A DNA stretch of 64,000 nt from Paenibacillus dendritiformis (GTDB lineage Bacteria; Bacillota; Bacilli; Paenibacillales; Paenibacillaceae), in contig NZ_AP025344.1 of NCBI RefSeq assembly GCF_021654795.1, positions 62,001-126,000 of the forward strand, given 5' to 3'. The notes beneath the pieces were generated by a model. The model searched no databases. It worked only from the letters and a program-made list of their open reading frames with translations, and was not told where the DNA came from. Numbering within the stretch: the stretch's first letter is position 1; every line of letters starts with the position of its first letter. The translations under genes and the position numbers were made by a program. Shown here one piece after another: positions 52,903 to 61,508 of this stretch.

Positions 52903-53740
52903 TTCAGACGGCGGCGTCCATTTCGAGGTGAGGAAGGATATGGAGATCGGCAGAGAAGATGGCTACATGGAAGGGGCTCAATTCGCCAATGTGCATGATT
53001 CGGAAGGCGTTACGGTGACCGAACCTTATATTGTCGAGTTCGTCCGGGCCTTGATGAACTTGAACAGGGATTGGCAGAACAGAGTGAAGGCCGGGACCAC
53101 CAAGCTGCAATTTGCCGTCCAGATCGGATCAAGGCTGACCGAAGAGCAGCAGGAACGGTTGATGGAATTCTTGCAGGAGGTGCCGGTGCCGGAGAAGGAT
53201 ATGGGCAAGGTGCTTCATGCGTTCGAATTGGAAATGCCGGAATGGGCGGTGCGGCAACTGCTCCGAATCTACAGGCTGGCTGATCGCCTGAAGGCGACCC
53301 TCATCATGTATAACGATCTGATGGAACAATTGGAGCAGATAATGAGGAATTTCGAATTCGAGTTCTGGGAAGGCAGCCTTCCGCGCGAGGAGGAACGGCT
53401 GGAGGCAACGTTGGAGCACATGCGCCACAAGCTGTCCGAGCTGGCCGATCAGGCTCCGCGCCGGGAGCAATCGTATAACCGCTCTTATGGCGACAGCTCC
53501 TCGAACTCATGGGAGCATCGGCAGGCCGGAGCCGCGTCTTATCATGTGCTGATCGGCGTGCCCGAAGAGGCGGATGAGAAGCAGGTGCGGAAACAGTCGA
53601 AAAAGCTGCTAAAGCTGCTTCATCCCGATCATGGGGGCAGTGCCTATCTGTTCGATTGGGTAAAAAAAGCATACGATGATTATAGCGGTAACGGCGAATC
53701 GCAAAAAAAAGGGAAGCGAAGTCCGGAGAGGCGGCCATGA
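52868..53740 (+). CDS. J-domain protein (DnaJ-like)
   Basis: About 290 residues if the ATG at 52868 is used; a later start (52880 or 52940) is possible since no strong ribosome binding site marks any of them. The N-terminal and middle parts are helical (for example EEQQERLMEFLQEVPVPEKD), then a linker, and at about residues 225-285 a J-domain with the HPD motif (LKLLHPDHGGSAYLFDWVKKA). J-domains recruit and stimulate DnaK. It overlaps the SufR-like gene, suggesting a functional link such as cluster-protein quality control, but that is a guess. The terminator overlaps its stop. Confidence 0.72.
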   Translation: MRRQMMMKKLSSSDGGVHFEVRKDMEIGREDGYMEGAQFANVHDSEGVTVTEPYIVEFVRALMNLNRDWQNRVKAGTTKLQFAVQIGSRLTEEQQERLMEFLQEVPVPEKDMGKVLHAFELEMPEWAVRQLLRIYRLADRLKATLIMYNDLMEQLEQIMRNFEFEFWEGSLPREEERLEATLEHMRHKLSELADQAPRREQSYNRSYGDSSSNSWEHRQAGAASYHVLIGVPEEADEKQVRKQSKKLLKLLHPDHGGSAYLFDWVKKAYDDYSGNGESQKKGKRSPERRP

Positions 53741-53758
53741 GGCCGTCTCTCCATTTTT
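53725..53758 (+). terminator. Terminator overlapping the J-domain gene stop
   Basis: GGAGAGGCGGCC and GGCCGTCTCTCC arms (one G-T pair) with an ATGA loop and a T run. The TGA of the J-domain gene lies in the loop. Confidence 0.83.
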
Positions 53759-53979
53759 TCTTGCAGGGCGATAGCCAGAGAGATCGAATTGAGTATTTTT
53801 ACATAATCTACTACAATATGTGGCAAGGCAGAGGAGGAAGCGGATTTCAACCTTGTACATAATGAGGTGCGAGGAAATCAAGGATAGACCCGAATGAAGC
53901 GATTGCCGTTGAAGATCAGCGGGAGAATCGGTATGTAACAGGAAATAAGGCGAAGCATCGCAATAAAGAGGGCTGAACG

Positions 53980-54402
53980 ATGAACATTTATTTCGGCATC
54001 AAATATGTCGATGATTTTTCCAACCGGCATGTCATTGAATCAATCCTCTCCGTGCTGGAGCAGCAACTTGGGCATCAGGCAAGTTGTATTGTCCGGGATG
54101 TGGAGGAATGGGGGCGCCGATCCTTTTCGCCTGCGGAGTTGATGCAGAAGACATTCGAAATCATGGATTCCTCGGATCTTATTCTTATTGAGTTCAGTGA
54201 AAAGGGAACAGGGTTAGGGATTGAGGCTGGGTATGGATATAGCAGAAAGAAACCAATCCTTGTCATTGCCCAAGAAGGCTCCGACATTTCCGCCACGCTT
54301 CAAGGAATCGCGGATCATGTCCTCTTCTATCGGGGCAGGATCGACTTGGAAATGAAATTGGCTGCAGCGCTGGAAGAGAGGTGCTTATGCGAAAGCGAAT
54401 AG
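53980..54402 (+). CDS. Nucleoside 2-deoxyribosyltransferase-like protein
   Basis: A 140-residue protein with an N-terminal strand MNIYFGIKYVDDFSNRH, then DLILIEFSEKGTGLGIEAGYG, which matches the small deoxyribosyltransferase/nucleotide-binding fold where Asp or Glu residues sit near the ribose. It may exchange or hydrolyse nucleobases, or bind nucleotides in stress signalling. The ATG at 53980 has a purine-rich AAAGAGGGCTGAACG ahead. The following broken gene starts inside its last codons. Confidence 0.65.
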   Translation: MNIYFGIKYVDDFSNRHVIESILSVLEQQLGHQASCIVRDVEEWGRRSFSPAELMQKTFEIMDSSDLILIEFSEKGTGLGIEAGYGYSRKKPILVIAQEGSDISATLQGIADHVLFYRGRIDLEMKLAAALEERCLCESE

Positions 54403-54652
54403 GCATTTGGCGGTTGCGGTTCTTCTTGCAGGCTGGGGCGTGTTCGATGTTTACGGCCATTATTTCAATGAAGCGGATCATCCCATTCCGAAATCCTCAA
54501 CGCCGAAGGGAAAGCAGTCGCATACGGGGGATGGTTACGGGCCCGGGGCAAGCTTCGGGTTGGCCGTCGCTGCCGACAACTACGATCAAATCAAGGGTGG
54601 GTTTACTGTCGGGTACTACGGCTTGATTCGGTATGAGTATGTGAAGTTGTAA
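54387..54652 (+). pseudogene. Small secreted protein gene, frameshifted in signal peptide
   Basis: ATG at 54387 (RBS GAGGTG) gives MRKRIGI, but the frame must shift by one base near 54405 to continue LAVAVLLAGWGVFDVYGHYF and then a conserved-looking tail (DGYGPGASFGLAVAADNYDQ, then GGFTVGYYGLIRYEYVKL). Together this is a typical short exported protein of about 88 residues. Without a sequencing error it is a pseudogene. Family unknown. Confidence 0.6.
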
Positions 54653-54744
54653 ATCACGGCCAACAGTGGAATGTCCCCTAATGTCGGAGCGACCCTCGTG
54701 AGAAACTGCCCAATATCATCAACCCAAGAAAAGTGAGGGAAGTT

Positions 54745-55488
54745 ATGCCGTATACACTTGCACATCCGTTGTATGCCGCGCCCTTGAAGCTGGTGCAGCC
54801 GAAGTATCTCAGTTTGACCGGCCTTATTTTGGGGAGCATGGCTCCCGACTTTGAATTTTTCATTGCATTGGAGCCTTATCAGACGATTGGCCATTCGACG
54901 CTGGGCCTGTTCCTGCAGGCGATCCCGTTAAGCGTACTGTTGGCGGTGTTGTTCCACTGCCTGATCAAAGCCCCTTTGGCGCGTCATCTGCCCTCCGTAT
55001 GGAATCTGGACCGAAAAGCGCACGGACTGGTACGGCCATGGAGGCTGGGAGGCATTCGCGGCTGGACGGTATTTTTGATCTCGGTCATTATCGGATTCTA
55101 CGCTCATGTGTTATTGGACGGCTTTACGCACGAGACAGGAATATTTGTAAGCCTCTGCCCGTTGCTTGAACAAATGATGATGGGAACGCCGGTGTACCAA
55201 TTTCTTCAATATGGGCTTTCGATCATAGGTTTGCTGGCCGAAGGGCTATTTCTTGTTCTGGCGCTCAGCAAGGTCCGGTGCGGGACCGGCTTTGTTCGAG
55301 TCCGGAAAAGCGCCAAGGTGAAGTATTGGATCGTGGTATGCGGTACGGCAATCGCGGTCGCCGGAATCAAGATCTTCTCCGCCTCAATTGCGAACTACAT
55401 CGGCATTATCGTCGTCGCCCCGGTCACGGGCTTTTTCCTAGGGCTTGTTATAGCGAGCGCCCTAAGCAGGATGAAGGTGATTTCGTAG
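54745..55488 (+). CDS. DUF4184-type membrane protein
   Basis: A 247-residue membrane protein. The N-terminal PYTLAHPLYAAPLK then GLILGSMAPDFEFF motif (His and Asp residues) recalls metal-dependent-hydrolase-like membrane proteins of the DUF4184 type. About five membrane helices follow, with a charged HVLLDGFTHE loop. Function unknown. The ATG at 54745 follows GAGGGAAGTT; a GTG upstream lacks family residues. Confidence 0.75.
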   Translation: MPYTLAHPLYAAPLKLVQPKYLSLTGLILGSMAPDFEFFIALEPYQTIGHSTLGLFLQAIPLSVLLAVLFHCLIKAPLARHLPSVWNLDRKAHGLVRPWRLGGIRGWTVFLISVIIGFYAHVLLDGFTHETGIFVSLCPLLEQMMMGTPVYQFLQYGLSIIGLLAEGLFLVLALSKVRCGTGFVRVRKSAKVKYWIVVCGTAIAVAGIKIFSASIANYIGIIVVAPVTGFFLGLVIASALSRMKVIS

Positions 55489-55601
55489 AATCGGCGTACT
55501 TACGTTATCGTTAGCTTTCAGGGGACAAGTCTAATGTAATTCCATTTATCCCGCCGCAATAGTTGTCGTTGTCCAAAGACTATCAACAGGAGGAGACCAG
55601 T

Positions 55602-55835
55602 ATGCAAATCATGAACAAGCTGCCGAACATGGAGCCGGTCGTCGTGCGGCATGAAGAGCTGAAGCTGATCGGCATTCCGTGCATCAGCTTGCAGGATATG
55701 AGCAGCAAATACCGCCACGCCAAAGAGGGCCTGCTGTCCTCGACAAAGCACTTCCCCCAGGTGGTGAATCAGCGAGTGATTACGGAATGCCGATTATATC
55801 AAGCTAGGACAGCCAGTGAACGGACAAAAAAGTAA
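55602..55835 (+). pseudogene. GyrI-like effector-binding domain, truncated
   Basis: After a strong AGGAGGAG, an ATG at 55602 gives MQIMNKLPNMEPVVVRHEEL then KLIGIPCISLQDMSSKY, the first third of a GyrI-like/AraC-effector domain protein, which is normally about 155 residues. At residue ~58 the sequence changes to unrelated residues and ends. It is a relic of a small sensor protein. Confidence 0.6.
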
Positions 55836-55997
55836 CGTAAGGAGACTTTTTGAACGAGTACAGCATGGTCGTCGCGCATAATCCCGGAAGGTCAATATTG
55901 CAGCCCGAAAAAAAGGGAACGCTTGTGCGTATATTCATTTTGAAGTAGTATGTATATAGAAATATCAAGCTGCCGCAGTTCTGTTGAAACAGGGAAG

Positions 55998-56032
55998 ACC
56001 CGCCTAAGCCAAGCGCCGGAAGGTGGGTTTTA
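55998..56032 (+). terminator. Hairpin terminator
   Basis: ACCCGCCT (55998-56005) and AGGTGGGT (56021-56028) with one G-T pair, followed by TTTT. It ends transcripts from the truncated gene upstream. Confidence 0.65.
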
Positions 56033-56063
56033 TGTTAGCGCGGCAAAAGAGCAGGAGGCAAGC

Positions 56064-56450
56064 ATGCTGCATCACGTCGAGTTCAACGTATCTGATTTGG
56101 AACGATCCATCGCGTTTTGGGGATGGCTGCTGAAGGAGCTGGGGTATGAGGAATTCCAGAGATGGCCGGAAGGCATCAGTTGGAAGCAGGGAGACACCTA
56201 TCTCGTATTCGTACAGACGGAAGCCCGGTTTCTTGATCTCCCCTACCATCGCAAGCGGACCGGCCTGAATCATATCGCTTTCCATGCGGAATCGAAGGCT
56301 CGAGTTGACGAGCTTCGCCTCAAGCTGGAGGAGAGAGGCATTCCTATGCTGTATGCGGACAGATATCCGTATGCCGGGGGCAGCGGTCATTATGCCGTGT
56401 TTTTCGAGGATCCGGACCGGATGAAGGTGGAGATCGCCGCTCGCCGCTAG
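56064..56450 (+). CDS. VOC (glyoxalase/bleomycin-resistance) family protein
   Basis: A 128-residue protein with two beta-alpha-beta modules: MLHHVEFNVSDLERSIAFWG and TGLNHIAFHAESKARVDEL. Metal-ligand-type His and Glu residues occur at strand ends. Members are lyases, dioxygenases or antibiotic-binding proteins. The ATG at 56064 has GGAGG; the longer frame from 55950 runs across a terminator and is unlikely. Confidence 0.85.
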   Translation: MLHHVEFNVSDLERSIAFWGWLLKELGYEEFQRWPEGISWKQGDTYLVFVQTEARFLDLPYHRKRTGLNHIAFHAESKARVDELRLKLEERGIPMLYADRYPYAGGSGHYAVFFEDPDRMKVEIAARR

Positions 56451-56485
56451 CATGGTACATAGACCCGGTTGTCCATTCACTTCAG

Positions 56486-56508
56486 GGATGTGCAATGCGC
56501 ATCCTTTT
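56486..56508 (+). terminator. Terminator of the VOC gene
   Basis: GGATGTGC / GCGCATCC stem (one G-T pair) with a 3-base loop and four T residues. The rest of the gap up to 56745 shows nothing else recognisable. Confidence 0.7.
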
Positions 56509-56745
56509 GTTCATATGTAGACATCGGCTTGGCCTTCATTCAAGAATGCCGGACCGAGACGCAGCGACCGGGGATGATATTGCGCAATAGGATGAGAGAG
56601 AATCAATGAGATATTTATATATCTTTAACCCCCTCGCTTCGCCTCTGTGTTACGATGAAGCTGCTTAATATACACAATTATCCAAGCATGTGTAAATCGG
56701 ATGGCTTCATGCGCCATGGCGCTGCGCATATAAGGGGAGGCGGAT

Positions 56746-57384
56746 ATGAATACGGTCTATGCTGAGCTAAAGGTCGAAGCGTTGTCAGGCGATTTGGGCA
56801 AAGATGTTTATCGTTTTCTGGTCAGGAACGGTTGTCCAAGGACGGCGGAGCACTGCATGAGGGTGGGGGAAGAAGCGCGCCGTCTGGCGGAGCGATTCGG
56901 GTTGGATTCACAGGCTGCGGAGTACGCCGGTTATCTCCATGATATAAGCGCGGTCTATCCCAACAATGTCAGAGTGCCCCTCTCTCGTTCCCTTGGCATT
57001 GAAGTGCTGCCGGAAGAAGAGGCCTTTCCGATGATTGTTCACCAGAAGCTGTCGCGGCAGATGGCCCGGGATCTGTTCCATGTAACCGACCCAGATATAT
57101 TGGATGCGGTTGGCTGCCATACGACGCTCCGCAAGCAGGCCACGATGATAGACAAGGTGCTGTTCGTCGCGGACAAAATCGAATGGGATCAGGAAGGCAC
57201 GCCTCCCTATTTGGAGCAAGTGGAGCAAGCGCTTGAGATCTCTCTCGAGCATGCCTCCTATGCCTATGTCAACTACTTGTGGGAGCGTCGGGATACGCTG
57301 AAGGTGCTTCATCCTTGGCTGCGGGACGCTTATTATGAACTGGCGGGCGTAATGAAGGAACAATCGATGCCGGGCCGTTCGTAA
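56746..57384 (+). CDS. HD-domain phosphohydrolase (YqeK-like)
   Basis: A 212-residue protein. Metal-binding motifs of the HD superfamily: AEHCMRVGEEA (His), GYLHDISAVYP (HD), AVGCHTTLRKQATMIDKVLFVADKIE. This is the layout of YqeK, a symmetrical Ap4A hydrolase. It is not beside nadD, the usual neighbour, so it may be a second paralogue. Start ATG 56746 behind GGGGAGG. Confidence 0.8.
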   Translation: MNTVYAELKVEALSGDLGKDVYRFLVRNGCPRTAEHCMRVGEEARRLAERFGLDSQAAEYAGYLHDISAVYPNNVRVPLSRSLGIEVLPEEEAFPMIVHQKLSRQMARDLFHVTDPDILDAVGCHTTLRKQATMIDKVLFVADKIEWDQEGTPPYLEQVEQALEISLEHASYAYVNYLWERRDTLKVLHPWLRDAYYELAGVMKEQSMPGRS

Positions 57385-57558
57385 CATTCGGGCGAATCGA
57401 GAGATTCGCGAATCGGAAGAGGCGACTGCGGAGTATCGGGATACCGGTATCCTGTCTATGCCGCCTCAACCGGAGCGGGCGCTCGCGGGGCAGGACCTGT
57501 CAGGAGATGCGGTTCAAAGGCTTCAGACGTCCGCAGGAACAACGTGAAGGAGCGGGGG

Positions 57559-58116
57559 ATGAACATGGGGCCGGATGACGCGAATGGTTCACTTCCCGAG
57601 GCTGATGCATATCAAGCCCGCCGCCGGTATTTTGTCACCGCGCTGCTCTTTCTCTTTGCCGTGACTCTGATCGGCGTGGGTCTGGTCGATATGTTCACCC
57701 TTCGGCCGCGGCCGGGTGGAGGCATGTCCGGGAACGGGAATCCGGCGCTGTTGATGCTGTGCCTTCTTGTCCCGGTGTATGCCGTATTTCTGGTGATGCT
57801 CGGAATCGGTTCGCGTCGGTTCTTCGCGTGCGGGCTTCGGCGAGGTCACCATCAGGCTGTTACTCTTCTTGTGCTTATCCTATTCGGAGTGGCGCTTCTG
57901 GCGCTGGAGTGGCTGTATGTCAAGCAGTTGATTGGCAATCTGGGCGGCGCGCCGGATCGTCCCGGTTCGGTCATTTACCGCTGGGGATGGTGGAATCAAT
58001 ATACGAATACGGCTTGCATTAATGTTTTTACGTATCTGTTCGGGATCGACCTGGCGCTGATTATCGGGTACGGGGCGGCATGGGTTGCGGATGCGATCAA
58101 GAGGAAGAAGAGGTAG
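57559..58116 (+). CDS. Four-helix membrane protein of unknown family
   Basis: A 185-residue protein with four hydrophobic segments (about 28-50, 65-88, 100-120, 155-175) and a basic C-terminus (AIKRKKR). The first loop is Gly/Pro-rich (RPRPGGGMSGNGNP). No family is recognised. The ATG at 57559 follows AAGGAG; the upstream GTG at 57544 lies in front of that site. It stands alone between the HD gene and a relic. Confidence 0.65.
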   Translation: MNMGPDDANGSLPEADAYQARRRYFVTALLFLFAVTLIGVGLVDMFTLRPRPGGGMSGNGNPALLMLCLLVPVYAVFLVMLGIGSRRFFACGLRRGHHQAVTLLVLILFGVALLALEWLYVKQLIGNLGGAPDRPGSVIYRWGWWNQYTNTACINVFTYLFGIDLALIIGYGAAWVADAIKRKKR

Positions 58117-58192
58117 CGCGGAAGGGACGGTGTCCCGGATGGCACGGCCCCGGATGCTCATTAGAGATACGGCGAACGGAGGTCAGGCGAGG

Positions 58193-58469
58193 ATGAAGCA
58201 TGTGCTCGTCATCGGCGGCTCCGCGGGCGATTCCGATCGTGATGAATAAGCTGGACGAACGACCGGAATCCCGGGGGAGGCTTTTTCATATTCTCGGAAG
58301 CAGCGCAAATTTGGTTAAAGTGGTAAATGCTATGGACATTTTTCCGAAATGCGAGTACCATCAAGTTCAACTTGGATTTGTTCTTGAGCGGTCCGGTACC
58401 CGCTGGTTGACCGGCTCCGGGATTGCCGTAGGCGTTATCGGGGCGATTATCCGGAACCAGGCCTTCTAG
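58193..58469 (+). pseudogene. NAD-dependent epimerase/dehydratase relic
   Basis: The ATG at 58193 (GAGG upstream) gives MKHVLVIGGSAGDSD..., the start of a Rossmann-fold protein, then stops. In the neighbouring frame, IPIVMNKLDERPESRG continues the fold with the frame changed near 58225. From about 58320 the sequence is unrelated and ends at 58469. Frameshift plus truncation make it non-functional. Confidence 0.6.
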
Positions 58470-58537
58470 GCGGCGGGGACGGCGCGCCCGCCCGAGCTCA
58501 TGCCAAGTACGTAACCCGGACAGAAAGGATGATCCGA

Positions 58538-59083
58538 ATGCCGCATATCGCAGGGGAGCGCATTATATTAAGAGAATATCGAATGGAAGATTTGCCGTAT
58601 ATGCGGGAGTGGGTCAACGACCCGGAGATCACGGATACGTTGAGCGACATCTTTACCTATCCGCAGACGCTGCATGACACGGAGAGCTTTCTGAAAATGA
58701 TGATCGAGGGAAACAGCCGCAGCAAAGGCTTCATTATCGCCGACAAGGATTCGCTTGAATATATCGGACAGATCGATCTGCATAAGCTGGATTGGAAAAA
58801 CCGCTGCGCTGTCCTGGGCATTGTCATAGGCCGCAAATCGCATCTTGGCAAAGGGTACGGCAAGGAAGCGATCGCCTTGATCAAACGGTTCGCCTTCGAC
58901 ACGCTGAATCTGAACCGGCTGGAGCTGGAGGTATTCGAATTCAATGAGCGCGGTCTTCGCTGCTATCAGGGGAGCGGCTTCAAGGAAGAAGGCCGGCTGC
59001 GGCAGAAGCTGTACCGCGAGGGCAAGTATTGGGACATTATCCAGATGAGCATTCTGCAGAGCGAATATGTAAGCGGAGCGTGA
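58538..59083 (+). CDS. GNAT acetyltransferase (RimJ/RimL type)
   Basis: A 181-residue acetyltransferase. Typical motif A is GIVIGRKSHLGKGYGKEAI; ERIILREYRMEDLPYM begins the fold, and LNRLELEVFEFNERGLRCYQ plus GFKEEGRLRQKLYREGKYWD complete it. It would transfer acetyl from acetyl-CoA to an amine. The ATG at 58538 follows AAAGGA by 8 bases. A second GNAT gene follows closely. Confidence 0.9.
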   Translation: MPHIAGERIILREYRMEDLPYMREWVNDPEITDTLSDIFTYPQTLHDTESFLKMMIEGNSRSKGFIIADKDSLEYIGQIDLHKLDWKNRCAVLGIVIGRKSHLGKGYGKEAIALIKRFAFDTLNLNRLELEVFEFNERGLRCYQGSGFKEEGRLRQKLYREGKYWDIIQMSILQSEYVSGA

Positions 59084-59087
59084 CCAT

Positions 59088-59906
59088 TTGAGGATGAATG
59101 CCATACATCCGTCAGAAAAGATGATGCAAGCCATTGAACGGTCGGAAATCGATTATATGACCGATCGGATGAATGCGATCCGGGAACGTGAGGGCAATCC
59201 GGAAGGCGTGGAAGTGGAGCAGTTCGGGCATGCGGTCTGCTTCTACAGCAAGACAATGCCATGGCCTTCCTTCAATACGGTCAAAGGGCTGCGGAGCAGC
59301 GATATCGGGCATATCGACGACATGATCCGCTTCTATCGGGAACGGGATCGGAAACCCCAATTCGAAGTCGTGCCCGGACTTGCCGATCAACAGGTGCTCC
59401 GGTCGCTGGCAGAGCGGGGGTTGTATCCGTCGGGCAGCCATACGTCCTTGTATGCGCAGCCTCCTGCCGCCATTCGGGAGCCTGCGCAGGGAGCGGTTCG
59501 AATCGAAGAGATCGGGGCTTCGGAGTTCGATACATACGCGATGATTCATTGCCGGGGGACGGGACTGCCGGATGACGGCATCCCGCATGTCGCGGCCAAC
59601 AATCGCGTGCTTCATCAGCGTCCGGGGTGGAGCTTTTATATGGCCTATGACGAGGAGCGTCCAGCGGCTGTCGGCGTCATGCATGTGAAGGGAGATATCG
59701 CTTCCTTCACGTTCGCGGCCACGCTCCCCGAATACCGGCGGCGGGGCTTGCAGCTGAGTCTGCTGCGCAGCAGGCTTGCCGAGGCGGCACGGCGCGATTG
59801 CAGCCTGGCCGTGGGCCAATGCGCCTTCCTGTCAGGCAGCCACCGGAATATGGAGCGGGCCGGGATGCGGATCGGGTACGTGCGCTCGACCTGGACCGAG
59901 CTCTGA
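59088..59906 (+). CDS. GNAT-family acetyltransferase, two-domain
   Basis: A 272-residue protein. The C-terminal GNAT core (about 150-270) contains FTFAATLPEYRRRGLQLSLL, a clear acetyl-CoA-binding motif. The N-terminal domain (about 10-130) is a degenerate GNAT-like fold. The start is probably a TTG at 59088, since GGAG lies about 9 bases upstream; the ATG at 59094 is an alternative. It begins 4 bases after the previous GNAT gene, so they are probably co-transcribed. Confidence 0.85.
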   Translation: MRMNAIHPSEKMMQAIERSEIDYMTDRMNAIREREGNPEGVEVEQFGHAVCFYSKTMPWPSFNTVKGLRSSDIGHIDDMIRFYRERDRKPQFEVVPGLADQQVLRSLAERGLYPSGSHTSLYAQPPAAIREPAQGAVRIEEIGASEFDTYAMIHCRGTGLPDDGIPHVAANNRVLHQRPGWSFYMAYDEERPAAVGVMHVKGDIASFTFAATLPEYRRRGLQLSLLRSRLAEAARRDCSLAVGQCAFLSGSHRNMERAGMRIGYVRSTWTEL

Positions 59907-59946
59907 TCGCTGGACTGGCGATGGGGAGAGACAAGGGCGGTGCGCC

Positions 59947-60759
59947 ATGAACAAAATTATCGATTATTATAACGGGTTTGACGAGTGGGGCCGCCTGGAC
60001 AGGGAGCCTCTCGAATTTATGGTGAATTGGCACCATATCCGCAAGCATTTGCCGCCTGGCGGGCATCTATTGGACAATGGAGCGGGCCCGGGCAAATATG
60101 CTCTGGAATTAGCCGCAGCGGGCTATCAAGTCACCTTGACCGATCTTGCCCCAAGACTGGTGGAGATCGCGCGGGACAAGGCGGAAGAGCGGGGGCTAGC
60201 CGGGCAATTCCAAGGGTTCTATGCAGCGGATGCCAGACATCTGGGGATATTTGCCGACGAGCAGTTCGATGCGTCGCTGATGATGGGGCCGCTCTATCAT
60301 TTGCAGGCGGAAGAGGATCGGCATGCCGCCGTGCAAGAGATGTACCGCGTGACCAAGCGGGGCGGCATCGTCTTCGTCGCGGTGATAACCGTGGTCCGCC
60401 ATGTGATGAATTCGCTCCTTCATCCCCAGCATTGGAAGCCGAATGACAGCATCCGCCAGATTCGTGGCTTCATGGAGACGGGAATCTTCAATCACCAGGA
60501 TGAAGGGCGGTTTACCGGCGCGTATTATTTCCGGATAGAGGAGATTGCCCCGTTCATGGAAGCGCACGGCTTCGAGACGGTGCAGCTCCTTGGTTCTTCC
60601 AGCATCGCGGGGGCGATGAATGAGCAGCAATTCGACTATTGGCGTTCACGCGGAGAAGACGAATATCGCCAAGCGTTGGAGCTGATCTATGAGATGGCTT
60701 CCTGTCCTTATGTCCTGGGCGTCTCTTCCCATCTGCTCTACATCGGCCGGAGAAAATAA
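59947..60759 (+). CDS. SAM-dependent methyltransferase
   Basis: A 270-residue class I methyltransferase. Motif I is HLLDNGAGPGKYALELA; motif II is VTLTDLAPRLVEIAR; motif IV includes FDASLMMGPLYHLQ; and the RGGIVFVAVI strand follows. Substrate unknown. The ATG at 59947 begins the domain (MNKIIDYYNGFDEWGR); the frame is open upstream but overlaps the GNAT gene. Confidence 0.87.
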   Translation: MNKIIDYYNGFDEWGRLDREPLEFMVNWHHIRKHLPPGGHLLDNGAGPGKYALELAAAGYQVTLTDLAPRLVEIARDKAEERGLAGQFQGFYAADARHLGIFADEQFDASLMMGPLYHLQAEEDRHAAVQEMYRVTKRGGIVFVAVITVVRHVMNSLLHPQHWKPNDSIRQIRGFMETGIFNHQDEGRFTGAYYFRIEEIAPFMEAHGFETVQLLGSSSIAGAMNEQQFDYWRSRGEDEYRQALELIYEMASCPYVLGVSSHLLYIGRRK

Positions 60760-60793
60760 GGCGTCCAGCGCCTGCGAAAGAGGAGGAATCCCC

Positions 60794-61342
60794 GTGTTGG
60801 ACCAGCGTCTGATTCATTATTTGCAAGAACATGAGGAATTAATGGCTGACTTGCGGATCGTCAGAGAGTTGCAGCTTCCGCAATGCTATATCGCCGCCGG
60901 ATATATCCGCAATTATATATGGGACCGGCTGCATGGATTCAAGTACCGGGGCCGGCATCAGGATATCGATGTCGTCTACTATGACCCGGAGGAACTGTCG
61001 GAGCAGCGGGACGTGGCGCTGGAGCAGGAACTGATCAGGCGTACGGGGAACGAAAAATGGTCGGTCAAAAACCAGGCCAGAATGCATATCCGCAATGGGG
61101 TGGCGCCTTACGCATCCACCTTCGATGCCCTGAGCCGGTGGCCGGAGACGGCTACGGCGGTAGGCGCGCGGCTGAATGGGGAGGGGCGGATAGAACTGAT
61201 TCATCCGCACGGCTTGGAGGACTTGTTCCAGATGGTCGTCAGGCGGAGCCCGGCATTTCCCGATCCCGTCTATTACATGGCGCGGGTGAACGCGAAGCAA
61301 TGGCGTGAACATTGGCCGCTGCTGACGATTATTGAAGCATAG
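60794..61342 (+). CDS. Nucleotidyltransferase family protein (DUF925-like)
   Basis: A 182-residue protein with YIAAGYIRNYIWDRLHGFKY followed by RHQDIDVVYYDPEELSEQRD, where the Asp pair is the nucleotidyltransferase catalytic motif. Family members are small enzymes of unknown substrate. The start is a GTG at 60794 with AGGAGG 7 bases upstream. It follows the methyltransferase by 34 bases. Confidence 0.86.
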   Translation: MLDQRLIHYLQEHEELMADLRIVRELQLPQCYIAAGYIRNYIWDRLHGFKYRGRHQDIDVVYYDPEELSEQRDVALEQELIRRTGNEKWSVKNQARMHIRNGVAPYASTFDALSRWPETATAVGARLNGEGRIELIHPHGLEDLFQMVVRRSPAFPDPVYYMARVNAKQWREHWPLLTIIEA

Positions 61343-61508
61343 AAGGCCGAGCCGGAGATGCTGGCCTGCATACCGTTCAGGCATCAGGGGGCCTGAACGA
61401 TAATTTGACCAAAAATGAAAATATTTTTAAAAAGGAAGAAACATTTACCTCAGTAACCGCGTTACACATATCAGAGGTTTGAAATGACAACAAATGGAGG
61501 ATGAACTT

